40,165 nucleotides of DNA, taken from positions 1 through 40,165 of the forward strand of contig JAJKIR010000019.1 in assembly GCA_021154325.1 (NCBI GenBank), written 5' to 3'. The position numbers and the translations under genes are program-made. Under the pieces are notes generated by a model. It worked only from the letters and a program-made list of their open reading frames with translations. It was not told the DNA's origin and did not search any database. The stretch is from Gemmatimonas sp. Lineage in GTDB: Bacteria; Gemmatimonadota; Gemmatimonadetes; Gemmatimonadales; Gemmatimonadaceae. Below are positions 1 to 8,699 of the stretch, one piece after another; the stretch's first letter is position 1; each line of letters starts with the position of its first letter.

Positions 1-333
1 ATCGGCATCATGAACATCATGCTCGCGTCGATCCTCGAGCGGATTCGAGAGATCGGCGTTCGGCGTGCCGTCGGTGCGACGCAGAAGGACGTGCTCGCGC
101 AGTTCCTGAGCGAGGCCGTGATGATCAGCCTCGCGGGCGGACTCGCGGGAATTCTCACCGGCGCGATCCTCAGCTTCGTCATCGAGCGCGCGGCGGGCAT
201 CCACACCATCGTGTCGCTCGTCTCCGTCGTTGTCGCCTTCGGCGTCTCGGTCGCCGTCGGCCTGCTCTTCGGAATCGTCCCCGCCTGGCGCGCCGCGCGC
301 CAGGATCCCGTGGTCTGCCTGCGCTACGAGTAG
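1..333 (+). CDS. ABC transporter permease, MacB/FtsX type (C-terminal end only)
   Basis: This is the last 110 codons of an inner-membrane permease whose start lies before the window; the frame is open from base 1. The visible part has the MacB_PCD/FtsX C-terminal layout: a cytoplasmic loop with the family signature RIREIGVRRAVGAT (known as ERxREIGxxRAxGA), two hydrophobic helices (about AVMISLAGGLAGILTGAILS and VSLVSVVVAFGVSVAVGLLF), and the ending GIVPAWRAARQDPVVCLRYE, matching the usual PAxxAAxxDPxxALRxE tail. Such permeases pair with an ATPase and often with a periplasmic adaptor and an outer-membrane channel to export peptides, antibiotics or lipids. A TolC-like gene begins 67 bases downstream, consistent with a tripartite exporter. 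The substrate cannot be told. Confidence 0.9.
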   Translation: MGIMNIMLASILERIREIGVRRAVGATQKDVLAQFLSEAVMISLAGGLAGILTGAILSFVIERAAGIHTIVSLVSVVVAFGVSVAVGLLFGIVPAWRAARQDPVVCLRYE

Positions 334-400
334 CCGTTCCGTCGTGGCGCAGTGCGAGGGCGGGAGGATCCGCTCTTGCTTCTTCACCAGCCTAACGATC

Positions 401-1939
401 ATGCCGTCACTCCGCCGTTCACTCTGTGGCGCTCTGTCGCTTTCCGCGACCGCGGTCCTCGCCGTCGCGGCGCAGCAGAGTACTCCGTGTCCGCCGCGCA
501 CCGCGCAACCGATCCTCGCACAGGCCGGCGGGCCATGTCCGTCCGCGCTGACGCTCCAGGACGCGATCACCCTCGCCGCGAAGCAGGGTCCCGCGGCGAG
601 CGCGGCGCGCAGCGCACTCGCCGAAGCGCGCGCGCGAGATCGGGCGTTCAGTGCGCGTCTGCTTCCGCAGATTCAACTTCAGGGTGACGTCGCGAACTAC
701 AATCATGCCGTCGTGCCGGTATTCCTTCAGACGGGCGAGACGGTCTTCGCGCCGCAGAGCCAGAACGAGTCCTACATGGGTGTGTCCGTGACGCAGGCGC
801 TGCCATGGTTGGGCGGCTCCCTCAAGGTCACATCGCTGCTCGATCGTCTCGATCAGACGTCGGACGCGGGAAGCGGATCGGTCGCCCATCGCACGTGGAA
901 ATCGACCCCGTTCCAGATCGAGATCGACCAGAATCTGTTTCAGCCGCGTGAGCAGCTGTGGGACACGCGCGCGCAATCGCTGCGCTCATCTGTTGCCGAG
1001 CGTGTGTACCTGGAGCAGCGGGAAGACATCGCGGCTTCGACCGCCTCGGCATTCTTCGACTACTACGCCGCGACGGTCGCGCTGCAGAACGCGACCGCGA
1101 ATGCCGCGGTGAACGACACGCTGTACACGCTCAACAAAGGTCGCTACGAGGTCGGGAAGATAGGCGAGAACGATCTGCTCGCCAGCGAGCTCGCCCTGCT
1201 CAATGCCCGCGCCGCGGTAGACGGCGCCCGTCTGGAGCGCGATCGGTCCGAGTCCGCGCTCCGGCGGCTGATCAACGTGCATGGCACGGACACGCTCGCG
1301 ATCGTGGCCCCAAATCAGGTCCCCACGATCGAAGCGGACCCCGAGGTTGCGGTCCACGAGGCGCTCCGGAACGCGAGCCTCATGCAGCAGACGGAGCTCG
1401 ATTCCGTCAACGCGAAGCGGAGCGAGACCGAGGCGCGCTTCAGAAACGGATTCACTGCCTCGTTAGGCGCCGGCTACGGCATGAACCAGACCTCGACGCT
1501 CTTCGGCACCGCCTACGCCTCGCCGCTCCCCCAGCAGAAATTCCATCTTGGCGTGACGATGCCGTTCTTCCAGTGGGGCGGCGGCCGCGCCGACGTCCAG
1601 GCCGCGCGCGCCGAACAGGCCCGTGTCGCGAGCGCGTCACGGCAGCGCCGCGAGGAGCTGACTGAGGACGCTCGTTATGCGGCCCTCCAGCTCACCCAGT
1701 CGCTCCGTCAGCTCGCGATCTCCGCCAAGGCGGACACGGTGGCGAGCAAGCGCTTCGAAGTCGCCAAGAATCGCTACGTCATCGGCAAGATCGGCATCAG
1801 CGACCTCTTCATCGCGCAGAACGAGAAGAACCAGGCACTCACCGCCTACATCCAATCTCTGCGCGGCGTCTGGACCGGCTACTACCACCTGCGCCGCGTG
1901 ACGCTCTACGACTTCGCGACGAAGACGGAACTGCAATAA
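401..1939 (+). CDS. TolC-family outer-membrane efflux channel
   Basis: A 512-residue protein of the usual size for TolC/OprM-type outer-membrane factors. The frame is open further upstream, but ATG at 401 is chosen because it begins a clean signal peptide (MPSLRRSLCGALSLSATAVLAVAAQQ), while upstream codons overlap the permease gene. After the leader come the helical repeats of the OEP fold: LTLQDAITLAAKQGPAASAARSALAEARARDRA near the N-terminus and a second half with AARAEQARVASASRQRREELTEDARYAALQLTQSLRQL. The repeated GRYEVGKIGENDLLASE and NRYVIGKIGISDLFIAQNEKNQA are typical TolC turn motifs. It probably forms the outer-membrane duct for the permease encoded just upstream. A CCTAACG motif lies 10 bases before the start codon. 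Confidence 0.9.
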   Translation: MPSLRRSLCGALSLSATAVLAVAAQQSTPCPPRTAQPILAQAGGPCPSALTLQDAITLAAKQGPAASAARSALAEARARDRAFSARLLPQIQLQGDVANYNHAVVPVFLQTGETVFAPQSQNESYMGVSVTQALPWLGGSLKVTSLLDRLDQTSDAGSGSVAHRTWKSTPFQIEIDQNLFQPREQLWDTRAQSLRSSVAERVYLEQREDIAASTASAFFDYYAATVALQNATANAAVNDTLYTLNKGRYEVGKIGENDLLASELALLNARAAVDGARLERDRSESALRRLINVHGTDTLAIVAPNQVPTIEADPEVAVHEALRNASLMQQTELDSVNAKRSETEARFRNGFTASLGAGYGMNQTSTLFGTAYASPLPQQKFHLGVTMPFFQWGGGRADVQAARAEQARVASASRQRREELTEDARYAALQLTQSLRQLAISAKADTVASKRFEVAKNRYVIGKIGISDLFIAQNEKNQALTAYIQSLRGVWTGYYHLRRVTLYDFATKTELQ

Positions 1940-1942
1940 CCG

Positions 1943-2078
1943 CAGTCCATAGCAATCAGTCCATAGTTATCAGGGACTTCGGAACGAAGCGTTGATTTGG
2001 TGAGAGAGCAGGAGCGCGCGAGCAGCGCGCCACTCCAAACGGGATGATCTGCTTTTCATCCCATCAACGCTTCGTTCC
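1943..2078. repeat. palindromic intergenic element, copy A
   Basis: The space between the convergent ends of the TolC-like gene and the phosphoketolase gene holds a palindromic element. A perfect 16-bp inverted repeat (GGAACGAAGCGTTGAT at 1981-1996, its complement at 2063-2078) encloses about 65 bases and is preceded by AGTCCATAGTTATCAGGGAC. The same modules recur at 29546-29745, again between convergent genes. It could act as a bidirectional terminator or be a non-autonomous mobile repeat. No coding sequence is seen. Confidence 0.85.
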
Positions 2079-2088
2079 TTGTCAGGTC

Positions 2089-2130
2089 GCCGTTCCTCGC
2101 GCGCCGTTTCTCGCGCGCCGTTCCTCGCGC
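2089..2130. repeat. three tandem 14-bp repeats
   Basis: Three head-to-tail copies of GCCGTTCCTCGCGC (the middle one GCCGTTTCTCGCGC) lie at 2089-2102, 2103-2116 and 2117-2130, just downstream of the phosphoketolase stop codon. This looks like a minisatellite-type expansion. No function is visible. Confidence 0.85.
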
Positions 2131-2148
2131 GCTCTTCCCGTCGTTCGC

Positions 2149-4596
2149 TCAGTCGATGTCCTTCCGCCGCCCTCTCTCATCCCCACCCGCGGAACCGCCC
2201 GACCACTTCCATTCCTTGATCTCGGGCATGTCGTCGCCGTGCTCGCGCACGTAGTGATGATGCTCGACCAGGGTATCGCGAAGCATCTGCTTGAAGTGCG
2301 CGCCGATCTTCCCCAGTCGCGGCACCTTGTCGACCACGCTCCCGGCGAGATGGAACCGATCGAGCTCGTTCAGCACCGTCATGTCGAACGGTGTCGTCGT
2401 CGTCCCTTCCTCCTGATAGCCGTGGACGTGGATGTTCCCGTGATTCCGTCGCCGGTATGTGAGACGGTGGATCAACGTCGGGTAGCCGTGGTACGCGAAT
2501 ATCACCGGCCGGTCCGTGGTGAACATCGAGTCAAACTCGTCATCCGACAGGCCGTGCGGATGCTGCGAGGCCGATTGTAAAGTCATTAAATCGACGACGT
2601 TGATCACTCGCAGCGCGATGTCGGGAAAGAAGCCGCGCAGGAGGTCGACGGCGGCGAGCGTCTCGAGGGTCGGCACGTCGCCCGCGCACGCGAGCACCGC
2701 GTCCGGCTCTACGCCACAATCCGTGCTCGCCCAGTCCCAGATCCCGATGCCGATCGTGCAGTGCCGGATCGCCGCCGCCATGTCCAGCCACTGCGGCGCC
2801 GGCTGCTTGCCCGCGACGATCACGTTCACATAGTTGCGGCTTCGCAGACAATGATCGGCGACGGAGAGAAGGCAATTGGCATCCGGCGGCAGATACACGC
2901 GCACGACGTCCGCCTTCTTCTGCACGACATGATCGATGAACCCGGGATCCTGATGGCTGAAGCCGTTGTGGTCCTGCCGCCAGACGTGCGACGTCAGCAG
3001 ATAATTCAGCGACGCGATCGGTCGGCGCCACGGAATCTCGCGCGTCGACTTCAGCCACTTCGCGTGCTGATTGAACATCGAGTCGACGACGTGGATGAAC
3101 GCCTCGTAGCAGGAGAAGAAGCCGTGGCGTCCCGTCAGGAGATAGCCCTCGCACCAGCCCTGGCAGAGGTGCTCGCTCAGCACCTCCATCACCCGCCCGC
3201 TCGTCGACAGATGCTCGTCGGTCGGGAGGATTTTCTCCATGAACACCTTGTCCGTCGCCTCGTAGACATTCGCCAGGCGATTGGACTCCGTCTCGTCGGG
3301 GCCGAACAGCCGGAAGTTGGCCGCCTGGCCGTTGAGTGCGAAGACGTCGCGGAGGAACATGCCTAACGAGCGAGTGCTCTCCGCAAATCGCTCACCCGGA
3401 GCTGGCACCGGAACCGCATAGTCGCGAAAATCCGGGAGGAGGAGATCACGGAGCAGCAGCCCGCCATTGGCGTGCGGGTTCGCCCCCATCCGCCGATTTC
3501 CCTTCGGCGCGAGCTCCACGAGCTCCGGCACGAGCTTCCCCTCCGCGTCGAACAGCTCGTCCGGGCGATAGCTGCGCATCCACTGCTCGAGCTGCGCGAG
3601 GTGTTCGGGCTTCGACTGCAGCTCGGCCAATGGCACCTGGTGAGCGCGCCACGTGTTCTCGACCGGCTTTCCATCGACGACCTTGGGACCCGTCCACCCT
3701 TTCGGCGAACGCAGGACGATCATCGGCCAGACCGGCCGTCCCGTCGATTTGCGCGACCGCGCGTCGTGCTGGATGGCGCGGATCTCATCGACGATCTCGT
3801 CGAGCGTCGCCGCCATCTTCTGGTGCATCTCCATCGGCTCGTCGCCCTCGACGAAGTACGGCGTGTGGCCGTAGCCCGTGAGCAGCTGCGACAGCTCGTC
3901 GTCGTCCATCCGGCCGAGCACCGTCGGATTAGCAATCTTGTAACCATTGAGGTGCAGGATCGGGAGCACCGCACCGTCGCGCGCGGGATCCAGGAACTTG
4001 TTCGAGTGCCAGCTCGCCGCGAGTGCGCCCGTCTCGGCCTCGCCGTCGCCGATGACGCACGCGACGATGAGATCCTTGTTGTCGAACGCGGCGCCATAGG
4101 CGTGGGCCAGCGAGTAGCCGAGCTCGCCACCCTCGTTGATCGATCCCGGAGTTTCCGGCGCGGCGTGGCTCGGAATCCCACCGGGGAAGGAGAACTGCTT
4201 GAAGAGCCGCTGCATCCCGTCGGCAGTCTGCGCGACGCTTGGATAGAACTCGCTATACGTCCCCTCGAGGTATGTATTGGCGACGATCCCCGGTCCACCG
4301 TGTCCCGGCCCCGTGACGTAGATGACATCGAGATCCCGCTCGCGAATCACGCGATTGAGATGTACATACACGAAATTCAGCCCCGGCGTCGTTCCCCAAT
4401 GGCCGAGGAGTCGCGGCTTCACGTGATCCAGCGTGAGCGGCTCGCGCAGGAGCGGATTCGCGAGAAGATAAATCTGTCCGACGGACAGATAGTTCGCGGC
4501 GCGCCAGTATGCGTCGATGCGACGCAACGCGTCGTCGCTGAGCGGACGCGGAATTGCGCGTTCACTTTCCGGAGTCACGGTGGCGGTAGTCGTCAT
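2149..4596 (-). CDS. xfp: D-xylulose 5-phosphate / D-fructose 6-phosphate phosphoketolase
   Basis: An 815-residue TPP- and Mg-dependent cytoplasmic enzyme that uses inorganic phosphate to split xylulose 5-phosphate (and often fructose 6-phosphate) into acetyl phosphate and an aldose phosphate. Family motifs are plain: [20 protein letters not shown] near residue 80, [20 protein letters not shown], the TPP pyrophosphate motif GDGEAETG near residue 183, [15 protein letters not shown], the region [17 protein letters not shown], and the C-terminal end [18 protein letters not shown]. Length matches the family (about 790-830). The frame opens at 4641, but ATG at 4596 is preferred because homologues begin close to it and a TATACT box ends five bases before it. 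The gene is alone on this strand and diverges from a small gene at 4774. The Leu codon TTA in its SLGM segment comes from a CGTTAGG motif. Confidence 0.97.
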   Translation of the reverse strand: MTTTATVTPESERAIPRPLSDDALRRIDAYWRAANYLSVGQIYLLANPLLREPLTLDHVKPRLLGHWGTTPGLNFVYVHLNRVIRERDLDVIYVTGPGHGGPGIVANTYLEGTYSEFYPSVAQTADGMQRLFKQFSFPGGIPSHAAPETPGSINEGGELGYSLAHAYGAAFDNKDLIVACVIGDGEAETGALAASWHSNKFLDPARDGAVLPILHLNGYKIANPTVLGRMDDDELSQLLTGYGHTPYFVEGDEPMEMHQKMAATLDEIVDEIRAIQHDARSRKSTGRPVWPMIVLRSPKGWTGPKVVDGKPVENTWRAHQVPLAELQSKPEHLAQLEQWMRSYRPDELFDAEGKLVPELVELAPKGNRRMGANPHANGGLLLRDLLLPDFRDYAVPVPAPGERFAESTRSLGMFLRDVFALNGQAANFRLFGPDETESNRLANVYEATDKVFMEKILPTDEHLSTSGRVMEVLSEHLCQGWCEGYLLTGRHGFFSCYEAFIHVVDSMFNQHAKWLKSTREIPWRRPIASLNYLLTSHVWRQDHNGFSHQDPGFIDHVVQKKADVVRVYLPPDANCLLSVADHCLRSRNYVNVIVAGKQPAPQWLDMAAAIRHCTIGIGIWDWASTDCGVEPDAVLACAGDVPTLETLAAVDLLRGFFPDIALRVINVVDLMTLQSASQHPHGLSDDEFDSMFTTDRPVIFAYHGYPTLIHRLTYRRRNHGNIHVHGYQEEGTTTTPFDMTVLNELDRFHLAGSVVDKVPRLGKIGAHFKQMLRDTLVEHHHYVREHGDDMPEIKEWKWSGGSAGGDERGRRKDID

Positions 4597-4612
4597 ATCG
4601 GAGTATACCCAA
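4597..4612 (-). promoter_or_regulatory. possible -10 box for a leaderless phosphoketolase transcript
   Basis: On the minus strand TATACT is followed by CCGAT and then the ATG at 4596. A -10 hexamer 5-7 bases before the start codon, with no Shine-Dalgarno, is the usual picture for a leaderless transcript. No good -35 is seen. Inference only. Confidence 0.35.
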
Positions 4613-4773
4613 ATAATCGGCTGTAGCGTGCTGTGCGTCACCGCGCGTTAGTGGTTCCTGCGACATCACCTGTAACAGTCGTTCCCGATGAAAGCGCGTG
4701 CGCCGCGATCAGATGTATTCGGCTCGCGTCTTGCTTTTTGCTTCGTGGCAGTCCGAAGGTGGAGGGATATTCC

Positions 4774-4938
4774 ATGAGCGAAATCGCTCGCAGCGCCGGA
4801 GTGGCCGCCGATCCGACCCAGGAAGCGCATCGGCTCTTTCACCGCCTGTGGTCCAAGGCGTACGATGCGCCTGGTTACGACAAGCGGGAATGGCTCCGCT
4901 TCGAGGAGCTGTTACGACAATTGGGATTGCGTATCTAG
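4774..4938 (+). CDS. small hypothetical protein, 54 residues
   Basis: I do not recognise this gene. ATG at 4774 is preceded at 8 bases by a good ribosome binding site (GGAGG at 4761-4765), which favours it over the longer open frame starting at 4633. The product (begins MSEIARSAGVAADPTQEAH, ends RQLGLRI) is soluble, charged and probably helical, with the segment HRLFHRLWSKAYDAPGYDKREW. It has no signal peptide, membrane helix or cysteines. It diverges from the phosphoketolase gene, so the two may share a promoter region (4613-4760). The coding call rests on the ribosome binding site and sensible composition; homology cannot be tested here. Confidence 0.6.
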   Translation: MSEIARSAGVAADPTQEAHRLFHRLWSKAYDAPGYDKREWLRFEELLRQLGLRI

Positions 4939-4990
4939 CGTCGGATTGTTTTCCTCGAATCGGCTGCTCGAAAGAGCTAGTCACGTAGTA

Positions 4991-5061
4991 ACCACAGAGG
5001 ACGCAGAGGAAAACGAGAGCAAAGTGTTTTTGCTCTGGATTTCCTCTGCGTCCTCTGCATT
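4991..5061. repeat. intergenic hairpin repeat with 18-bp arms
   Basis: A perfect 18-bp inverted repeat, CAGAGGACGCAGAGGAAA (4995-5012) and its complement (5040-5057), encloses a second one, GAGCAAA (5017-5023) and TTTGCTC (5029-5035). The whole folds into a long hairpin ending about 15 bases before the histidine kinase start. This resembles the ACCACAGAGG-type dispersed repeats seen in many soil bacteria (from memory). It may also stop transcription from the small gene upstream. Confidence 0.8.
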
Positions 5062-5072
5062 GTTCTGGAACC

Positions 5073-6803
5073 GTGCGCCGCTCCGCTGGAATGCCGCTGC
5101 TCGTTGGTCTCCTCGTCGTGACGTTCGCCATCGCGGCGGATCTCGCGCACGAGGCGTGGAGCACAGCGCTCGCCCAGCAGCGCACCGCGACGCGCGCCGG
5201 CGAGGACTTCGTGCGCTACAGCGCGACCGGCGCCGCGTACGAGACCCAGGCGTCGATCGCGCTCGCGCTGCGGGCGCTGTTCGCGCCGCTGTCGGCCGCC
5301 ACTCAAGTTGCGCCACCGCCGGCAGCGATCATCGCGCGTGGCGTTCAGCACGTGCGCGACTGTCGCTGCGCTCCCGCCGTCGCACCACGGACATACTTCC
5401 GATTCCGTCTCCCCGATGGCGATCCCCAATTCGCCGGCGATTCGGTGTCGCTCGCGGAGCGCGAATGGCTCCGCAGTACTGTCGCGGCCCACGTAAAGCT
5501 CGTGCGCCAGCCTGATTGGGACGACGCGCTGCTGTATGGCGTCGTCGAGGGGCACCCTCGCGTTGCCGCCTACACCGTGCGCGCGCCGAGGGACGCTGCT
5601 CCCGGCTACGTCTATGGATTCGTCACCGACGCCGCCGCGTTCGGCGAAGCTGTTCTCACGCCCCGCCCACGCAGCCATGCGGCGCACATGGCGGCCGCGA
5701 CGCCGACGGCGAGCTACGACTCCCTGTTGAGAATTCTCGTAATCGCGCCGGATGGCGATGTCCTGGCTGGCGGCACCCCGCGTCCCGAGTCGCGTGTGAC
5801 GATGCTCCCGCGCGTCGGCCATGAGAGCTATCTACCCGGCGCCGCTCCCGTCGCGGCGGTCACCCTCTTCGCCGACACCGTGGCTCTCGGGCCTCGTTAT
5901 GCGTCGCTGCGGCTCGGCGTCGCGCTCGTCACCGACGATCCCGGCGCGCTAATGGCGGACGGTGTGCCACGGTCGCGGCTGTTCGCCTTATTCGGGCTGC
6001 TCGTCCTGATGGCGGGTCTCGTCGTCGCGGCCATTCTCCAGCTTCGGCGGGAGCACGAGCTCGCGCGGCTCCGCGCCGACCTCACCGCCGGGGTCTCGCA
6101 CGAGCTGCGCACACCACTCGCGCAGATCCTGCTCTTCGGCGAGACGCTCATGCTCGAGCGGACGCGCTCCGATCGCGAGCGTCGTGCCGCCGCCGAGATC
6201 ATCGTTCGTGAAGCGCGGCGGCTCATGCACCTCGTCGAGAACGCACTCCACTTCACGCGCGCTCACCGCGACCTCCTCGAGCCGTCGTCCGAGGTCGTCG
6301 ACCTTGGCGCGGTGACGCGCGAGATCCTCGTCGCCTTTGCGCCGCTTGCCTGGACGGCCAAGGTGACACTCCGCGAGGAGATCGAGGCGCCTGCCCCCGC
6401 TCTGGTGGACGGCGCCGCCTATCGACAGATCGTCCTCAATCTGCTCGAGAACGCCGTGCGCTACGGGCCACCCGGTCAGACAGTCACGGTGCGCGTCGAG
6501 CGGCTCGACGTCGCCGCACGGCTCGCCGTGGAAGACGAGGGCCCAGGCGTCCCGGTCGCCGACCGTGAGCGGATCTGGGCTCCCTTTGTGCGCCTAACGA
6601 GTGGGCGGCGCGGCACCAACGGAACCGGCATCGGTCTCGCCGTCGTGCGGGACCTCACGGCGCGCCATGGTGGACGGGCCTGGGTCGAGCGCGCGGAGCG
6701 TGGCGGTGCGCGCTTCGTCGTCGAGCTGCCTGCATCGCCGGCGGCGCGCGCGAAAGACTCGGGCCGCGGAGCCGAGCTGCCGCGCTCTCGCGCGGCCCTC
6801 TGA
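5073..6803 (+). CDS. membrane sensor histidine kinase
   Basis: A 576-residue kinase (from GTG 5073; ATG 5091 is an alternative, neither has a clear ribosome binding site). Layout: N-terminal membrane helix at residues 7-24 (MPLLVGLLVVTFAIAADL), a periplasmic region of about 275 residues of no recognised fold, a second helix at about 303-325 (LFALFGLLVLMAGLVVAAILQL), then directly the HisKA domain with AGVSHELRTPLAQ (phospho-accepting His about 343). There is no HAMP domain between. The ATPase domain follows: N box NLLENAVRYG about 455, G1 DEGPGVP about 488, G2 GTGIGLAVV about 518. The likely partner is the OmpR-type regulator at 8700, from which it is separated by an amino-acid permease, so the kinase may sense something linked to that transport. 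A CCTAACG motif lies in the ATP-lid region, coding R-L-T. Confidence 0.93.
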   Translation: MRRSAGMPLLVGLLVVTFAIAADLAHEAWSTALAQQRTATRAGEDFVRYSATGAAYETQASIALALRALFAPLSAATQVAPPPAAIIARGVQHVRDCRCAPAVAPRTYFRFRLPDGDPQFAGDSVSLAEREWLRSTVAAHVKLVRQPDWDDALLYGVVEGHPRVAAYTVRAPRDAAPGYVYGFVTDAAAFGEAVLTPRPRSHAAHMAAATPTASYDSLLRILVIAPDGDVLAGGTPRPESRVTMLPRVGHESYLPGAAPVAAVTLFADTVALGPRYASLRLGVALVTDDPGALMADGVPRSRLFALFGLLVLMAGLVVAAILQLRREHELARLRADLTAGVSHELRTPLAQILLFGETLMLERTRSDRERRAAAEIIVREARRLMHLVENALHFTRAHRDLLEPSSEVVDLGAVTREILVAFAPLAWTAKVTLREEIEAPAPALVDGAAYRQIVLNLLENAVRYGPPGQTVTVRVERLDVAARLAVEDEGPGVPVADRERIWAPFVRLTSGRRGTNGTGIGLAVVRDLTARHGGRAWVERAERGGARFVVELPASPAARAKDSGRGAELPRSRAAL

Positions 6804-6822
6804 CGAGACTCTGACGTTGGCC

Positions 6823-6847
6823 GGGCCTCACGAGGCGCCGTGAGCCC
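6823..6847 (+). terminator. weak hairpin after the kinase gene
   Basis: GGGCCTCACG and CGTGAGCCC pair with one bulged base around AGGCGC, 20 bases after the kinase stop. No T-run follows, so a terminator role is doubtful. Confidence 0.3.
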
Positions 6848-6936
6848 GACGGCAGTTGACCAAACTCTAACGCGCGAAGTGGCAATTCGCTCTGTCGAGA
6901 CAGGCGGTGTCGAGCGTATCCGTTGTATACAAATCG

Positions 6937-6967
6937 CTCGCCACTCGCCACTCGCCACTCGCCACTC
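6937..6967. repeat. CGCCACT tandem repeat abutting a start codon
   Basis: About four tandem copies of the 7-mer ACTCGCC end three bases before the GTG start of the permease gene. Related stretches lie at 8669-8699, just before the regulator start, and at 20706-20730, 20929-20947 and 39108-39133. The unit is too short for a CRISPR. Confidence 0.8.
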
Positions 6968-6969
6968 CC

Positions 6970-8430
6970 GTGTCCCTCTTCACGCGAAAATCGCTCGCCG
7001 ATCTGCGACAGGAGTCCGAGCGCAGCCTGCTCCTCCGCTCCCTTGGGCCACTCCACCTGACGGCGCTGGGCATCGGCTCGATCATCGGCACCGGCATCTT
7101 CGTCTTCACCGGCGTCGCGGCGTCCACGGCCGCCGGTCCCGCGCTCGTCCTCTCGATGATCATCTCCGCTGTCGGCTGCGCCTTCGCCGGACTCTGTTAC
7201 GCCGAGTTCGCGGCGATGGTGCCCGTCGCGGGGAGCGCGTACACGTACGCGTATGCGACCGTGGGCGAGATCTTCGCTTGGATCATCGGGTGGGATCTCA
7301 TCCTCGAGTACGCGCTCAGCGCGTCGACCGTCGCCGTCGGCTGGTCAGGCTACTTCGTGAGCTTCTGCCGCGATCTCGGCCTTACGATTCCGCCGGCACT
7401 CACGGCGCCGCGCGGCGCGCTCGTCACGCTGGCTAACGGATCGACCGTTCATGGCATCTTCAATCTCCCCGCGGCGCTCGTGGTCGTGCTCGTGTCGGCG
7501 CTCCTCGTCATCGGCATCCGGCAGTCAGCGGGAACGAATACGGTGCTCGTCCTCATCAAGTCGCTCGTCCTCGTATTCTTCGTCGCGCTCGCCGCGTCGT
7601 ACGTCCGGCGCGAGAACCTGACGCCGTTCATTCCGCCTAACGAAGGACACTTCGGCGCTTTCGGCTGGAGCGGCGTGCTCCGCGGCGCCGGGATCATGTT
7701 CTTCGCCTATATCGGCTTCGATGCGGTCTCCACCGCGGCCCAGGAGGCGAAGAACCCCCAGCGCGACATGCCCATCGGCATCCTCGGCTCGCTCGCGATC
7801 TGCACCGTCATCTACATCGCGGTCGCGACCGTGCTACTCGGAATCGTGAGCTACAAGCAGCTCAACGTCGCCGATCCGCTCGCGGTTGGCATCGACGCGA
7901 CAGGTCTCCGCTGGTTCAGCCCCGTGATCAAGATCAGCGCGATCTTCGGACTCTTCAGCACCATGCTCGTCCAGATGCTCGCGCAGACGCGCATCTTCTA
8001 CTCGATGAGCCGCGATGGGCTGCTTCCGCCCCTGTTCGGCGCCATCCATCAGCGCTTTCGGACGCCCTATCTGAGCACGATCATCACCGGAACGATCATC
8101 TCCGTCGCCGCCGGTCTTCTCCCGATCGATCTCCTCGGCCAGCTCGTGAGCATCGGGACGCTGCTCGCGTTCGTGCTCGTCTGCATCGGTGTCATCCTCC
8201 TGCGACGCACCGGCCCCGAGCTGGAGCGCCCATTTCGCACGCCATGGGTTCCGCTCGTACCGATCCTTGGCGCGGTCATCTGCCTCGCCCAGATGGTCGG
8301 GTTGCCCATTCAGACGTGGATACGGCTGCTCATCTGGCTCACCGTGGGACTCGTCATCTACTTTGCCTACAGTCGACGGAAAGCATACGGCGTTCGTTTT
8401 GCGCGACTCACGACTGAGACTGAGAGCTGA
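6970..8430 (+). CDS. APC-superfamily amino-acid permease (cationic amino-acid transporter type)
   Basis: A 486-residue inner-membrane transporter. The family signature of helix 1, LTALGIGSIIGTGIFVFTGV, starts about residue 35, followed by about eleven more hydrophobic segments, e.g. ALVLSMIISAVGCAFAGLCYAEFAAMVPVAGSAYTYAYA split over helices 2-3, FFAYIGFDAVSTAAQEAKNPQRDMP, and the C-terminal pair VCIGVILLRR and LLIWLTVGLVIYFAY. This fits the CAT/YfnA group, which imports amino acids with protons. The start is uncertain: the frame is open from 6907, but the codons between are the CGCCACT repeat, so GTG 6970 (MSLFTRKSLADLRQESE) is preferred although no ribosome binding site is seen. Its last codons (TTETES) are formed by one arm of the intergenic repeat downstream. 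It lies between a kinase and its probable regulator. Confidence 0.92.
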   Translation: MSLFTRKSLADLRQESERSLLLRSLGPLHLTALGIGSIIGTGIFVFTGVAASTAAGPALVLSMIISAVGCAFAGLCYAEFAAMVPVAGSAYTYAYATVGEIFAWIIGWDLILEYALSASTVAVGWSGYFVSFCRDLGLTIPPALTAPRGALVTLANGSTVHGIFNLPAALVVVLVSALLVIGIRQSAGTNTVLVLIKSLVLVFFVALAASYVRRENLTPFIPPNEGHFGAFGWSGVLRGAGIMFFAYIGFDAVSTAAQEAKNPQRDMPIGILGSLAICTVIYIAVATVLLGIVSYKQLNVADPLAVGIDATGLRWFSPVIKISAIFGLFSTMLVQMLAQTRIFYSMSRDGLLPPLFGAIHQRFRTPYLSTIITGTIISVAAGLLPIDLLGQLVSIGTLLAFVLVCIGVILLRRTGPELERPFRTPWVPLVPILGAVICLAQMVGLPIQTWIRLLIWLTVGLVIYFAYSRRKAYGVRFARLTTETES

Positions 8431-8671
8431 GGTCTGAGATCTCAGATCGATCTTTTTCGGAGCACCTAACGAGCATCTCACCCACGACAGTGAGTCCAGC
8501 TTCGAGACGTCAGGACCGAGTCTTCAGACGTGAGACTCTGCATCTCGATCTCACGTCTGACACCTCGAGGCAGAGGTCTCGATTCTGGACTCGCGTTACT
8601 GGGTGAGATACCGATCAGGCGCATAGAAAGAGACTGATCTGAGCTCTGAGATCTGAGACCTCAGTCTCACT
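8413..8671. repeat. nested inverted repeats between permease and regulator
   Basis: This 259-base stretch is bounded by imperfect inverted arms rich in CTGAGAT/ATCTCAG (8413-8448 and 8636-8671). Inside is a perfect 11-bp pair CAGACGTGAGA (8525-8535) and TCTCACGTCTG (8549-8559). The left arm overlaps the last codons and the stop of the permease gene. A CCTAACG motif lies at 8465-8471. It looks like a small non-autonomous repeat; no gene is visible. Confidence 0.75.
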
Positions 8672-8699
8672 CGCCACTAGCCACTCGCCACTCATCACT

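Noticed and set aside
3472..4626. Long open frame (384 codons) antisense to the phosphoketolase gene
   Set aside because: It is the complement of a certain gene; the Arg/His-rich product has no recognisable domain. Long antisense frames are expected at this GC content.
6937..6967. Tandem CGCCACT repeats as a CRISPR array
   Set aside because: The unit is 7 bases, there are no spacers of regular length and no cas genes.
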